64,000 bases of DNA from Streptomyces sp. CB02980 (GCF_014451325.2 NZ_JACSCH020000017.1:1-64000); one strand, 5' to 3'; counted from the first letter of the stretch, positions 26,798 through 35,774 are shown. Program-made: numbers and translations. Notes: generated by a model not told the origin, from the letters alone.

Positions 26798-27823
26798 GTG
26801 GGAGCGGAAGCCGATGAGCGGCCGCACGGCGCCGCCGTCGTCGTGGACGGATTCGGGCTGAAGGGGCCGCGTGGCTGGGCCTTCCGGGAGGTCTCGTTCC
26901 GGGCCGGGCCGGGCACGCTGGTGGCGATCGAGGGGCCCTCGGGCTCGGGCCGCACCTGCCTGCTGCTCGCGCTCACCGGCCGGATGAAGGCCAAGGAGGG
27001 CACCGCCGAGGTCGGCGGCCTGGCGCTGCCCAGGAAGATGACCGCGGTGCGCCGGATCAGCGCCCTCGGGCACGTCCCCGGCGTCAGCGAGCTCGATCCC
27101 GCCTTCACGGTGGCCGAGCACCTGGGCGAGCGGGCCCTGCTCCAGCGCCGTTTCGACGGCTCCGTCCGGACCTTCCTGCGCCGCCCGTCCGAGCGGCGCG
27201 CGTCGGCCCGGGCCCGGATCGACGAGGCCGTGGCGGCCGCGGGGCTCGACCTGGCGGCCCTGCCGAAGGGCGAGCGGACCTCCGTACGAGATCTGGAGCG
27301 GCTCGAGGCACTGCGGCTCTCGATCGCCCTGGCCCTGATCGGCCGGCCCCGGCTGCTCGCCGTGGACGACACGGACCTGAAGCTCTCGGACGCCGACCGC
27401 GCCGAGGCCTGGGCGCTGCTGCGCTCGGTGGCCGACTCGGGGACCACCGTCCTGGCGGTCTGCAGCGAGGCCCCCGAGGGGGCCCTGCGGATCACCACGC
27501 TCGACGCCGCCACAGCCGTCACCGACACCGTCAAGGCGGCGGCCGGAACCGCGCCCGGCACCGAGGCCCGTACCGACGAGACCGAGGCCGCCGCCGCCAA
27601 GGCCGAGGCCGAGGTCGCAGCCGCCTCCGGCGCCGACAAGGCCGACACCGCCGACGCCGACGCCGACGCCGACACCGCCGCAGCCGACACCAAGGCGGAC
27701 GACGCCCAGGTGTCCGGCAAGGCCGACGAGGCCGACGAGGCCGCCAAGGCCGACAGCGATCTCACCGAAGACACGACCGAGGAGGGGGCGGCCGATGCGC
27801 TCGCCGAAACTGGCCGCGCTTGA
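26798..27823 (+). CDS. Degenerate ABC-type ATP-binding protein with acidic tail
   Basis: A 341-aa protein whose first about 220 residues resemble an ABC ATPase: Walker A GPSGSGRT (residues 46-53) with Arg52 in place of the catalytic Lys, a Walker B-like LLAVDDTDL, and no recognisable LSGGQ (the region reads VRDLERLEAL). The last about 110 residues are an Ala/Asp/Glu/Lys low-complexity tail. It overlaps the YhgE-type gene by 29 bp. A scaffolding or weak ATPase role for that membrane protein is inferred. Confidence 0.8.
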   Translation: MGAEADERPHGAAVVVDGFGLKGPRGWAFREVSFRAGPGTLVAIEGPSGSGRTCLLLALTGRMKAKEGTAEVGGLALPRKMTAVRRISALGHVPGVSELDPAFTVAEHLGERALLQRRFDGSVRTFLRRPSERRASARARIDEAVAAAGLDLAALPKGERTSVRDLERLEALRLSIALALIGRPRLLAVDDTDLKLSDADRAEAWALLRSVADSGTTVLAVCSEAPEGALRITTLDAATAVTDTVKAAAGTAPGTEARTDETEAAAAKAEAEVAAASGADKADTADADADADTAAADTKADDAQVSGKADEADEAAKADSDLTEDTTEEGAADALAETGRA

Positions 27824-29891
27824 GCTGAAGCGCTTCGGCAGGGGAAAGCTGCCGCGCGCCGCGCTCGTCGCGATCCTGCTGCTGCCCCTGCTGTACGGCG
27901 CCCTGTACCTGTACTCGTTCTGGGATCCGTACAGCAGGCTCGACAAGATCCCCGTCGCCCTCGTCAACGAGGACCGGGGCGCCACCACCGACGGCAAGAA
28001 GATCAACGCCGGTGACGACATCACCAAGGGTCTGCTGGACAGCAAGACCTTCGCCTGGCACCGGGTGAGCGACGCCGAGGCGCGCAAGGGCGTCGAGGAC
28101 GGCACGTACTACCTGTCCCTGACCATGCCCGGCGACTTCAGCTCGCGCATCGCCTCCAGCTCGGGCGACTCCCCCGAGACCGGCGCCCTGCGGGTGCGGA
28201 CGAACGACGCCAACAACTACATCGTCGGCCAGATCTCCCGGACGGTGTTCTCCGAGGTCCGCACCGCGGCCTCCACCAAGTCCTCCCGCACCTTCCTCGA
28301 CAAGATCTTCATCTCCTTCTCCGACATCCACGACGCCACCGCGAAGGCCGCCAAGGGCGCGGGCGACCTCAAGCAGGGCGTGGACAAGGCGAAGAAGGGC
28401 TCGAAGGACCTGGCGAACGGCCTCAAGGACGCCAAGACCGGCAGCGGCGACCTGGCCGCCGGCCTGAAGAAGCTCGACAAGGGCGCCAGGGACCTGGAGA
28501 GCGGCTCCCGCAAGGTCGCGAACGGCACGCAGTCGCTCGCCGACAAGGTGAACGGCAACGCCGACAAGGTCCGCCCCTATCTGGCGAACAACGGCAGGTC
28601 GATCCGCGACACCGCCCGGCTCGTCTCGGACTCCGCCACCGCGGTCCGCCACAACCTCGACGACCTGGTGAAGCGCGCCCCGGTGATCCGCAGCGCGGCG
28701 CACGTGGCCGACGACGAGCTGGCCAAGGCCCATCAGGAGGAGTGCGTGGCGAATCCGGCGGCCGCCGCCGAGTTCCCCACCGTCTGCGCCAAGCTCAAGG
28801 AGGCCTCGGTCACGGCCGGCGACGTCGCCACCATCGCGGACGACGTCCACGAGCTGACCAAGGGCAGCAAGGGCGACCTCAAGACCCTCGACGCGCGGCT
28901 CGTGAAGCTCACGCAGCAGGCCGACGAGCTGGCCCGCCGCGCCCCGCACCTCGACGAGGACGTCGAGGACGCCATCCGGAAGATCAACGAGCTCAACGCG
29001 GGCGCGCGGAAGGTCGCCGCCGGCGCGGAGAAGCTGCACACCGGCATCTCCGGCGCCAAGACCGGCTCCGTGAACCTCGACACCGGCGTCGGCAAGCTCA
29101 AGAAGGGCGCGGGCGACCTCGACGGCGGTCTGTTCAAGCTGGCCGACGGCTCGGGCACCCTCGCCTCCGGTCTGAAGGACGGGGTCGACCGGATCCCCGA
29201 CTACGACGAGCAGGACCGCGACCGGCGTACGGAGGTCATGGCCGATCCCGTGCAGCTGGCCTCCCAGTCGCTGCACAAGGCGCCGAACTACGGCACCGGT
29301 TTCGCCCCGTACTTCATCCCGCTCTCCCTCTGGGTCGGCGCGATGGTCGCGTACATGATCATCCAGCCGCTGAACCGGCGCGCCCTGGCCGCCGGCGGCT
29401 CCGCCTGGCGGATCGCCCTCGCGGGCTGGCTCCCGGTGGCGGCGATCGGCGTCCTCCAGGTCGCGGCCCTCATGTCGGTCCTGCACTGGGGCCTCGGCCT
29501 CCAGATGGACCGCGCCGCCGGAACCGTCGGCTTCCTCGCCCTGGTCACCTGCTGCTTCTCCGCGATCATCCAGTGGCTCAACGCCCGCTTCGGCGCGGCC
29601 GGCCGGATCCTGGTCCTCGCGGTGCTGATGCTCCAGCTGACCTCGGCGGGCGGCACGTACCCCGTCCAGACCAGTCCGGGCTTCTTCAACGCCGTCCACC
29701 CCTTCCTGCCGATGAGCTACGTGGTCGAGGCCCTGCGCCGGCTGATCTCGGGCGGCGGGATCAGGCCCGTCTGGCAGGCCTGCGCGGTGCTCGCCGCGTT
29801 CACCCTGGGCGCCCTGGCGCTGACCGCCGTGTCCGCCCGCAAGAAGCAGGTCTGGACGCTCGACCGCCTCCACCCCGAACTGACCCTGTGA
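27795..29891 (+). CDS. YhgE/Pip family membrane protein (ABC-2-like)
   Basis: A 698-aa protein with an N-terminal membrane helix (residues about 20-42), a long extracytoplasmic stalk with repeated GxxDLxxGLxxxxxG units (about 185-480), and about five C-terminal helices from YFIPLSLWVGAMVAYMII. This matches the YhgE/Pip (phage-infection-protein) family, related to ABC-2 permeases. Its overlap with the ATPase-like gene and the adjacent TetR gene suggest a regulated exporter-like unit; the substrate is unknown. Confidence 0.88.
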   Translation: MRSPKLAALELKRFGRGKLPRAALVAILLLPLLYGALYLYSFWDPYSRLDKIPVALVNEDRGATTDGKKINAGDDITKGLLDSKTFAWHRVSDAEARKGVEDGTYYLSLTMPGDFSSRIASSSGDSPETGALRVRTNDANNYIVGQISRTVFSEVRTAASTKSSRTFLDKIFISFSDIHDATAKAAKGAGDLKQGVDKAKKGSKDLANGLKDAKTGSGDLAAGLKKLDKGARDLESGSRKVANGTQSLADKVNGNADKVRPYLANNGRSIRDTARLVSDSATAVRHNLDDLVKRAPVIRSAAHVADDELAKAHQEECVANPAAAAEFPTVCAKLKEASVTAGDVATIADDVHELTKGSKGDLKTLDARLVKLTQQADELARRAPHLDEDVEDAIRKINELNAGARKVAAGAEKLHTGISGAKTGSVNLDTGVGKLKKGAGDLDGGLFKLADGSGTLASGLKDGVDRIPDYDEQDRDRRTEVMADPVQLASQSLHKAPNYGTGFAPYFIPLSLWVGAMVAYMIIQPLNRRALAAGGSAWRIALAGWLPVAAIGVLQVAALMSVLHWGLGLQMDRAAGTVGFLALVTCCFSAIIQWLNARFGAAGRILVLAVLMLQLTSAGGTYPVQTSPGFFNAVHPFLPMSYVVEALRRLISGGGIRPVWQACAVLAAFTLGALALTAVSARKKQVWTLDRLHPELTL

Positions 29892-29934
29892 GACGGGGCC
29901 GGTGACACCCGCGACACCTGTGAGAATCGACCCC

Positions 29935-30543
29935 ATGGACAGCAGCAGCACCCGACGCCAGGCCACGCGCGCGAAGCTCTACGAGGCGGCGGTCACCCTC
30001 ATCGCGGAGCAGGGCTTCTCCGCGACGACGGTGGACGAGATCGCCGAGCGGGCCGGCGTGGCCAAGGGCACGGTCTACTACAACTTCAAGAGCAAGACCG
30101 AGCTCTTCGAGGAGCTGCTGCGCCATGGGGTGTCGCTGCTCACGGCCTCGCTGCGGACGGCGGCCGAGGAGACCTCCGCGCGCGGCGGGAGCCGGGTCGA
30201 CGCGCTGGACGCGATGATCCGGGCGGGACTCGTCTTCATCGACCGCTACCCGGCCTTCACCCAGCTGTACGTGGCCGAGCTCTGGCGCACCAACCGGGCC
30301 TGGAACTCCACGCTCCTGGTGGTCCGCCAGGAGGCGGTCGCGGTGGTCGAGGGGGTGCTGCGGGAGGCGGTCGCGGCCGGTGAGCTGAGTGACGAGATCG
30401 ACGTCCAGCTGACGGCGGCGGCGCTGGTCGGGATGGTGCTCGTGGCGGCGCTCGACTGGCAGGCCTTCCAGAGCGAGCGTTCGCTCGACGACGTGCACGC
30501 GGCGCTCTCGCGGCTGCTGCACGGCCGGGTGGGCGGCCGTTAG
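29935..30543 (+). CDS. TetR/AcrR family transcriptional regulator
   Basis: A 202-aa regulator starting MDSSSTRRQATRAKLYEAA. The helix-turn-helix is TTVDEIAERAGVAKGTVYYNF. The C-terminal ligand domain is helical, of the type next to efflux genes. It starts 43 bp after the YhgE-type stop and is probably co-transcribed. An upstream GTG (29902) is possible but less likely. Confidence 0.93.
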   Translation: MDSSSTRRQATRAKLYEAAVTLIAEQGFSATTVDEIAERAGVAKGTVYYNFKSKTELFEELLRHGVSLLTASLRTAAEETSARGGSRVDALDAMIRAGLVFIDRYPAFTQLYVAELWRTNRAWNSTLLVVRQEAVAVVEGVLREAVAAGELSDEIDVQLTAAALVGMVLVAALDWQAFQSERSLDDVHAALSRLLHGRVGGR

Positions 30544-30563
30544 ACCCTGTCCGCCGGTACGGA

Positions 30564-30616
30564 GAAGGCCGGTCCTTCGAGGCTCGATCCCCCCGAGCCT
30601 CGCCGGACCGGCCTTC
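30564..30616. terminator. Nested double-stem terminator after the TetR gene
   Basis: GAAGGCCGGTCC (30564-30575) pairs with GGACCGGCCTTC (30605-30616), and inside it CGAGGCTCG (30578-30586) pairs with CGAGCCTCG (30594-30602). This forms one long near-continuous hairpin 20 bp past the TetR stop. The rest of the gap to 30815 holds only the next promoter. Confidence 0.85.
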
Positions 30617-30802
30617 GCCGTACGTCCCCCGTGACACCCCCGTGCCCCGTTGCGGCAGGCACGCGGCCCCGGTTCCGCCGCCCCGTGTCGGCGGTTCCCG
30701 GGGCCGCGCCCCTTCCGTGGACTCCACTCTTCCGTCTCTGCGTCCCGGACTCATCCGCGTACCTACTCATCTCGCCCCCTAGGTACGGGTACTCAGACTG
30801 GT

Positions 30803-30808
30803 TACGAT
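30803..30808 (+). promoter_or_regulatory. -10 element for leaderless DUF4126 mRNA
   Basis: TACGAT ends 7 nt before the GTG at 30816, and the intervening CGCGGGC is not a ribosome site. A leaderless transcript is predicted. Confidence 0.55.
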
Positions 30809-30815
30809 CGCGGGC

Positions 30816-31463
30816 GTGTCCGTACTCCCCCTGGTGTTCACCAGCGGCTGGGCGAGCGGGATCAACGCGTACGCGGTGGTCCTGCTGTTCGGCGTATTCG
30901 GCGCGACCGGGCTCACCGACGAGGTGCCCGAGTCCTTGCAGCGCACCGATGTCCTCGTCGTGGCCGGCGTGCTCTTCCTGTGCGAGGCGGTGGCGGACAA
31001 GATCCCGTACGTCGACTCGATATGGGATGCCGTCCACACGGTGATCCGGCCGATCGCGGGGGCCGTGGTCGGCGCCCTGCTCGCCGGGCAGAACGGTTCG
31101 CTGCCCGAGCTGGCGGCGGGCGCGGTCGGCGGTTCGACGGCCCTGCTGAGCCACTTCGTCAAGGCCGGGACGAGGATGGCGGTCAACACCACGCCCGAGC
31201 CGTTCTCCAACGTCGCGCTGAGCCTGGCGGAGGACCTCGGGGTGGCGGCCATCGTCACCTTCGCGCTCTTCCATCCGGTGGCGGCGGCGAGCATCGCGGG
31301 CGCGCTGCTCATCGGCGGCCTGGTGATACTGATCTTCCTCGCCCAGCGGATCCGTCGCTTCCTGCGCCGCAGGTCGCAGCGGCGCGAGGAGAGACGGCTC
31401 GCGGACGCGGAGGCGCGCGCCCGCGCCCGGCCGCCGTCCGGCGACGGTTCGGAACACTTCTGA
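30816..31463 (+). CDS. DUF4126 domain membrane protein
   Basis: A 215-aa protein with about four to five hydrophobic segments. The opening LPLVFTSGWASGINAYAVVLL and the Gly-rich AGAVVGALLAGQNG and AGAVGGSTALLSH match DUF4126. The tail (from about residue 180) is Arg/Glu/Ala-rich and cytoplasmic. The function is unknown. It precedes a flavoprotein gene by 42 bp. Confidence 0.87.
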   Translation: MSVLPLVFTSGWASGINAYAVVLLFGVFGATGLTDEVPESLQRTDVLVVAGVLFLCEAVADKIPYVDSIWDAVHTVIRPIAGAVVGALLAGQNGSLPELAAGAVGGSTALLSHFVKAGTRMAVNTTPEPFSNVALSLAEDLGVAAIVTFALFHPVAAASIAGALLIGGLVILIFLAQRIRRFLRRRSQRREERRLADAEARARARPPSGDGSEHF

Positions 31464-31505
31464 GCCCGTTCGGGACTGTCCGAGGCGCCGGATAGGGTCG
31501 CTGAC

Positions 31506-32948
31506 ATGGCACGGATTGTGGTGATCGGCGCGGGACTCGGCGCCATGGCGGCGGCGGCCCGGCTGGCCGTGGCGGGCCACCGGGTGACGGTGTACGAGCG
31601 GGGGACGACGTACGGCGGGGCGGTCGGCCGCTTCGCGCGCGACGGGTTCGCGTTCGACACGGGCCCGGGACTGCTGCATCTGCCCGCCGTGTACCGGGAC
31701 CTGTTCGTGAAGACCGGCAGGGAACCGCTGGAGGAGTGCGTCACGCTGACGCAGGTCGACCCGGCCAGCCGTCATGTCTTCGCCGACGACACCCGCGTGG
31801 ACCTGCCGAACGCCTCCCGGGCCGGCACGATCGCCGCCCTGGACACCGCGCTCGGCGCCGGCGCGGGCGAGCGGTGGGGCGAGTTCCTGGTCCGGGCCCG
31901 CGAGGCCTGGGACCGCACCCGCCGCCCGCTCCTGGAGGAGCCGCAGCCCGCCGACCCGGCGCCGCTGGCCCGTGAGCCGTACCCGGCCCTGAAGGCGGGC
32001 CTGTTGCGCCGCCCGACGACGACGCTCGCGCAGGTCGGGGCACGGGAGCTGCGGGACCCCCGGCTCGCCGCCCTCCTCGACGCGTACGCGTGGTCGTACG
32101 GCTTCGACCCGGCGACGGCCCCGGCCTCGGCCGCCGTCCTGCCGTACATGGAGCAGACCTTCGGCAGCTGGTACGTGGGCGGGGGCCTGCGGGCGCTCGC
32201 CGACGCGGTGTACGAGCGCTGCCGGAAGCGGCGGGTCGAGTTCGTCTTCGACACGCCCGTGGAGGACGTCCTGGAGAAGGACGGCCGGGCGGTCGGTGTG
32301 CGCCTGGCGGGCGGCAAGACCGTCGAGGCCGACCATGTCGTCTCGGGTGCCCCGGTGCCCGCTCTCTACCGCGATCACGTCGTCGAGTGGGGCCACGGCG
32401 ACGACCGGCCGCACCACCAGGTCACCGGGACCGGCCGGGTGACGGTCTGTCTGGCGCTGCGCGGTCCCCGCGAGGCGGAGGCGGTCCACCGCACCGTCGT
32501 CCACGCGGCGGGCGAGCGGCCGACGGTGACGGTGCTGCGCCCGGACGACCCGGCGCTGCGCCCGGACGCGGACCACGAGTCGGTGACGGTCACGGCGACC
32601 GTGCGTACGTCTCCGGAGCGGGACGCGGCCGCGTGGGAGGCCTTCGCCGGGCGGATGGTCGAGGCGGCCGGGTACGCGGTCCCGGGGCTGCGGGAGCGGC
32701 TGTTGTGGCGGCACGTCCGCACCCCGGAGGACGTACGGCGGGACACGGGCGTCGCCGAGGTGCCGGGGCCCGCGCTCGGCGGGGCCGGCGGACGGCTGCT
32801 CCCGGCCGGCAACCGCTCGCCGCTGCCGGGCCTCTGGTTCGCCGGGGGCTGGTCCCACCCGGGCGGCGGGCTTGCCCACGCGGGCATGTCGGGCGCGCTG
32901 GTGGCCGGGTTCATCGTGGAGGGCGCGGACTTCCGCGGCTCCCGGTAG
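31506..32948 (+). CDS. CrtI-like FAD-dependent oxidoreductase
   Basis: A 480-aa flavoprotein with N-terminal dinucleotide fold VVIGAGLGAMAAAARLA, YERGTTYGGAVGRF and FDTGPGLLHLP, and a C-terminal FAD motif around LWFAGGWSHPGGGLAHAGMSGALVA. This is the phytoene desaturase/NAD(P)-FAD amine-oxidase-like fold. There are no carotenoid genes beside it, so the substrate is unknown. Confidence 0.88.
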   Translation: MARIVVIGAGLGAMAAAARLAVAGHRVTVYERGTTYGGAVGRFARDGFAFDTGPGLLHLPAVYRDLFVKTGREPLEECVTLTQVDPASRHVFADDTRVDLPNASRAGTIAALDTALGAGAGERWGEFLVRAREAWDRTRRPLLEEPQPADPAPLAREPYPALKAGLLRRPTTTLAQVGARELRDPRLAALLDAYAWSYGFDPATAPASAAVLPYMEQTFGSWYVGGGLRALADAVYERCRKRRVEFVFDTPVEDVLEKDGRAVGVRLAGGKTVEADHVVSGAPVPALYRDHVVEWGHGDDRPHHQVTGTGRVTVCLALRGPREAEAVHRTVVHAAGERPTVTVLRPDDPALRPDADHESVTVTATVRTSPERDAAAWEAFAGRMVEAAGYAVPGLRERLLWRHVRTPEDVRRDTGVAEVPGPALGGAGGRLLPAGNRSPLPGLWFAGGWSHPGGGLAHAGMSGALVAGFIVEGADFRGSR

Positions 32949-32953
32949 ACGGA

Positions 32954-32985
32954 CGTGGGGCCCGGCGGATGCGCCGGGCCCCACG
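32954..32985. terminator. Bidirectional terminator between convergent genes
   Basis: A perfect 14-bp stem (CGTGGGGCCCGGCG at 32954-32967 with 32972-32985) and a GATG loop lie between two convergent stops (32948 and 32991), serving both genes. Confidence 0.85.
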
Positions 32986-32990
32986 GTCGG

Positions 32991-33827
32991 TCAGTACCGG
33001 TACTGCTGCTGGTCGTCCGGGTGCGGCTCGTAGCCGTACTGGCCCGGTCCCTGTGGCTGCTGCTGCGGCTGGGGCGGCTGGTCGGTGTCGCGCTGCTGCG
33101 GGACCCAGACCCCGCCGGGCGGGGTGTCGTAGGTGTACGAGGGGGCGTACGGGTCGCCGTAGTACGAGCCGTACTGCTGGCCGTCCGTACCGGGGCCGAT
33201 GTACGGGTCGGAGTAGGCGGCGTACTGCTGCTGCCCGGCGGCCTGGCCGTAGTCGTAGGCGGGCTGCTGCTGCTCGTACGCGGGCGCGTAGGGGTCGTAC
33301 CCGGTCTGGTAGCCCGTCTCGTATCCGGTGCCGGGGGCCTGGGAGGCGCCGTGGGCCGGGTCCTGGCCCATGTTGTAGACGCCGTACTGGCCGGTGTCCT
33401 CGGGCATCGGCAGGGGCTCGTAGACCGCGGTGGTCTCGGCGGCGGACGGAGCCTCGGCCCCCTCGGGTCCGGCGTACGGGGTGTGCTCGGCCTCGTAGGA
33501 GAGCTCGGTGACCTCGAGGGTGGGTCCGGCCTGCGGCGGAGCGGCGGACCTGCGGCGACGGCTCGCGCCCGGGTTGCCGCCGAGCGCCCAGCCGGTGGAG
33601 AAGCCGCGGCGGAAGGAGAGCGTCACATAGGTCTGGCCGACGGCGAAGGCGACCGCCCCGACGATGATGACCGCCACCAGGGACAGCAGGACGCCGAGGA
33701 CCACGCCGAGGAAGCCGCAGAAGGCGAGCACCCGCCAGCGCAGTCGCGCCTTGTACTGGAGGAGCACCTCCCCCAGCAGCCACAGCGCAACCACGCCGAA
33801 TGCGATGTAGAGGACCGTCCACCCCAT
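32991..33827 (-). CDS. Membrane protein with Tyr/Gln-rich cytoplasmic tail
   Basis: A 278-aa protein not matched to a known family. It has two or three N-terminal hydrophobic segments (about residues 3-20 and 33-65), a basic RRRR patch near residue 95, then an about 180-residue tail rich in Tyr, Gln, Pro and Gly (YDPYAPAYEQQQ, YGSYYGDPYAPSY). Many Tyr follow Gly or Pro. Such tails can be low-complexity condensing or phosphorylatable segments; that is inference. Confidence 0.8.
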   Translation of the reverse strand: MGWTVLYIAFGVVALWLLGEVLLQYKARLRWRVLAFCGFLGVVLGVLLSLVAVIIVGAVAFAVGQTYVTLSFRRGFSTGWALGGNPGASRRRRSAAPPQAGPTLEVTELSYEAEHTPYAGPEGAEAPSAAETTAVYEPLPMPEDTGQYGVYNMGQDPAHGASQAPGTGYETGYQTGYDPYAPAYEQQQPAYDYGQAAGQQQYAAYSDPYIGPGTDGQQYGSYYGDPYAPSYTYDTPPGGVWVPQQRDTDQPPQPQQQPQGPGQYGYEPHPDDQQQYRY

Positions 33828-33881
33828 GCCCCGCCGCCCCTCTCCACGGTCACCGCCGCGGGTCGGGGCGGGTACGACCGG

Positions 33882-34796
33882 TCACGACTGCTGGTGCAGT
33901 CCGAGATTCTCGTAGATCTCGATCGCGGTGGAGCTGTTCAGCGTGATGAAGTGCAGTCCGGGGACACCCTCGGAGAGCAGCCGCGCGCAGAACTCCGTCG
34001 CGAACTCGATACCGATGGAGCGTACAGCGGCGGGATCGTCCTTGACGGCGAGGATGCGCTCTTTCACATCCGCGGGGAAGTGAGCGTTGCTCAGCTGGTG
34101 CAGTCGGCCGAGGGTCTTCACGTTCACAACGGGCATGACCTCGGGGATGATCGGGGTCTCGCAGCCCGCCTTGGCGACGCTGTCCCGCAGCCGCAGATAG
34201 TTCTCGGGGTCGAAGAACATCTGGGTGATCGCATAGTCGGCACCGGCGCGGCACTTGTCCACGAAGTGCCGGATGTCCGTGTCCCAGTCGAGGGAGCGGG
34301 GGTGCATCTCCGGGAAGGCGGCGACGCCGACGCAGAAGTCGCCCGATTCCTTGATCAGCCGGACGAGGTCGGCGGCGTACTTGACGCCCTCGGGGTGCTC
34401 GACCCAGTCCCCCAGCGGGTCGCCCGGCGGGTCGCCGCGGACGGCGAGCATGTTGCGGATGCCGGCGTCGGCGTACTGGCCGAGGACGTTGCGCAGCTCG
34501 GCGACCGAGTGGTCGACGGCCGTGAGGTGGGCGACCGGGGTGAGCGTGGTGTCGGAGGCGATCTTCTGGGTGGCCTTGACGGTGCCGCCGCGGGTGGAGC
34601 CGCCGGCGCCGTAGGTCACGGAGACGAAGCTGGGGCCGACCGCCTCGACGCGGCGCATCGCGTTCCAGAGGACCTGCTCGCCCTTCTCGGTCCGGGGCGC
34701 GAAGAACTCGAAGGAGTACGACGTGCCGCCGGAGGCGAGGATCTCGCGGACCGTGCGGGCGCGGTCCGAACGGACGGAAGCGGTACCAAGGGCCAT
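33882..34796 (-). CDS. metF: Methylenetetrahydrofolate reductase
   Basis: Reduces 5,10-methylene-THF to 5-methyl-THF for methionine synthesis. The 304-aa TIM-barrel flavoenzyme shows SFEFFAPRTEKGE, SVTYGAGGS, MLAVRGDPPGDP and QMFFDPENYLR. It lies between a membrane protein gene and thiE. The ATG has no ribosome site but a -10 element 6 nt upstream. No cobalamin or SAM riboswitch was seen upstream. Confidence 0.96.
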   Translation of the reverse strand: MALGTASVRSDRARTVREILASGGTSYSFEFFAPRTEKGEQVLWNAMRRVEAVGPSFVSVTYGAGGSTRGGTVKATQKIASDTTLTPVAHLTAVDHSVAELRNVLGQYADAGIRNMLAVRGDPPGDPLGDWVEHPEGVKYAADLVRLIKESGDFCVGVAAFPEMHPRSLDWDTDIRHFVDKCRAGADYAITQMFFDPENYLRLRDSVAKAGCETPIIPEVMPVVNVKTLGRLHQLSNAHFPADVKERILAVKDDPAAVRSIGIEFATEFCARLLSEGVPGLHFITLNSSTAIEIYENLGLHQQS

Positions 34797-34802
34797 ACGG
34801 GC

Positions 34803-34808
34803 AGGTTA
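34803..34808 (-). promoter_or_regulatory. -10 element for leaderless metF mRNA
   Basis: TAACCT (34808-34803 on the minus strand) ends 6 nt before the metF ATG at 34796, with no ribosome-binding sequence in between. Confidence 0.5.
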
Positions 34809-34947
34809 GACGGGCTGCGCGGAGGTGCGTGAACGCCGTCCGAGTGGTGGACACAGTTTTGGACAGTCGGCGGGGCGGATCGATGGACGAACCTCCGACG
34901 GATCCCCCGGCGCCGCCCCACGAGCCCCGAGCCGCCGGACGGAGGCC

Positions 34948-35607
34948 CTACTCCCCCGCGCGCTCCCGTACCCGCTTGGCGAGCGCGGCCGTCGCGGCGG
35001 CCGGGTCGTCGGCCTCGGTGATGGCCCGGACGACGACGATCCGGCGCGCGCCCGCGTCCAGGACTTCGTCCAGATTCGACTCGTCGATGCCGCCGATGGC
35101 GAACCAGGGGCGGTCCTGGGCCAGGCCCGCCGTGTACCGCACGAGGCCGAGGCCCGGCGCGTACCGTCCGGGCTTGGTGGGGGTGGGCCAGCAGGGGCCG
35201 GTGCAGAAGTAGTCGACGCCGGGCTCGACGGCGGCCGCGGCCGCCTCGGTCTCGGCGTGGCAGGAGCGGCCGATCAGTACGTCGTCACGGCCGCCGAGGA
35301 TCGCCCGGGCGGCGGGCACGGGCAGGTCGCCCTGGCCCAGGTGCAGTACGTCGGAGCCGATGGCGTGGGCGACGTCGGCCCGGTCGTTCACGGCGAGGAG
35401 CCTGCCGTGCCGGCGGGCGGCCTCGGCGAAGACGGCGAGGTGCTCCAGCTCCTCACCCGCCTCCATGCCCTTGTCGCGGAGCTGCACGATGTCCACGCCG
35501 GAGGAGAGCACGGCGTCGAGGAAGGCGGGCAGGTCGCCCTGGCGCTTCCGGGCGTCGGTGCACAGGTAGAGCCGGGCGTCGGCGAGCAGCTCACGAGGCG
35601 TGGGCAT
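34948..35607 (-). CDS. thiE: Thiamine-phosphate synthase
   Basis: Condenses HMP-pyrophosphate with the thiazole phosphate to give thiamine phosphate. The 219-aa TIM barrel has VQLRDKGMEAGE, LAVNDRADVAHA, LHLGQGDLPV, GRSCHAETEA and FAIGGIDESNLDEV. It is not behind a TPP riboswitch; instead a run of short hairpins (35632-35742) lies in its upstream gap. It faces the thiO-thiS-thiG operon across two other genes. Confidence 0.96.
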   Translation of the reverse strand: MPTPRELLADARLYLCTDARKRQGDLPAFLDAVLSSGVDIVQLRDKGMEAGEELEHLAVFAEAARRHGRLLAVNDRADVAHAIGSDVLHLGQGDLPVPAARAILGGRDDVLIGRSCHAETEAAAAAVEPGVDYFCTGPCWPTPTKPGRYAPGLGLVRYTAGLAQDRPWFAIGGIDESNLDEVLDAGARRIVVVRAITEADDPAAATAALAKRVRERAGE

Positions 35608-35631
35608 GGGTGGTTCCCCCCGTCGGTGGCA

Positions 35632-35694
35632 CGGGGTCGCTCCCCGTGGGTGTCGCGGGGCGGTACCCCGGCGGTGCGGCGCGGGGTTCCCCGC
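35632..35694. repeat. Three short hairpin repeats upstream of thiE
   Basis: CGGGGTCGCTCCCCG (35632-35646), CGGGGCGGTACCCCG (35656-35670) and GCGGGGTTCCCCGC (35681-35694) are spaced about 24 bp apart in a degenerate tandem unit (GGTGTCGCGGGG-like). They lie between the Rv2175c-type stop and the thiE start. Confidence 0.7.
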
Positions 35695-35711
35695 GTCGGT
35701 GGCGCGGGGCC

Positions 35712-35742
35712 GCGGCGGCCCGGCCGTGGGGCCGGTCGCCGC
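35712..35742 (-). terminator. Possible terminator after the Rv2175c-type gene
   Basis: GCGGCG (35712-35717) with CGCCGC (35737-35742) and an inner CGGCC/GGCCG stem form an interrupted hairpin about 33 bp past the stop of the Rv2175c-type gene. Confidence 0.45.
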
Positions 35743-35774
35743 GACATCCGCTCATGGTGTCCTTCGGTGGCGCG

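Noticed and set aside
34797..34947. Cobalamin or SAM riboswitch ahead of metF
   Set aside because: No conserved aptamer core was seen and the gene appears to be leaderless.
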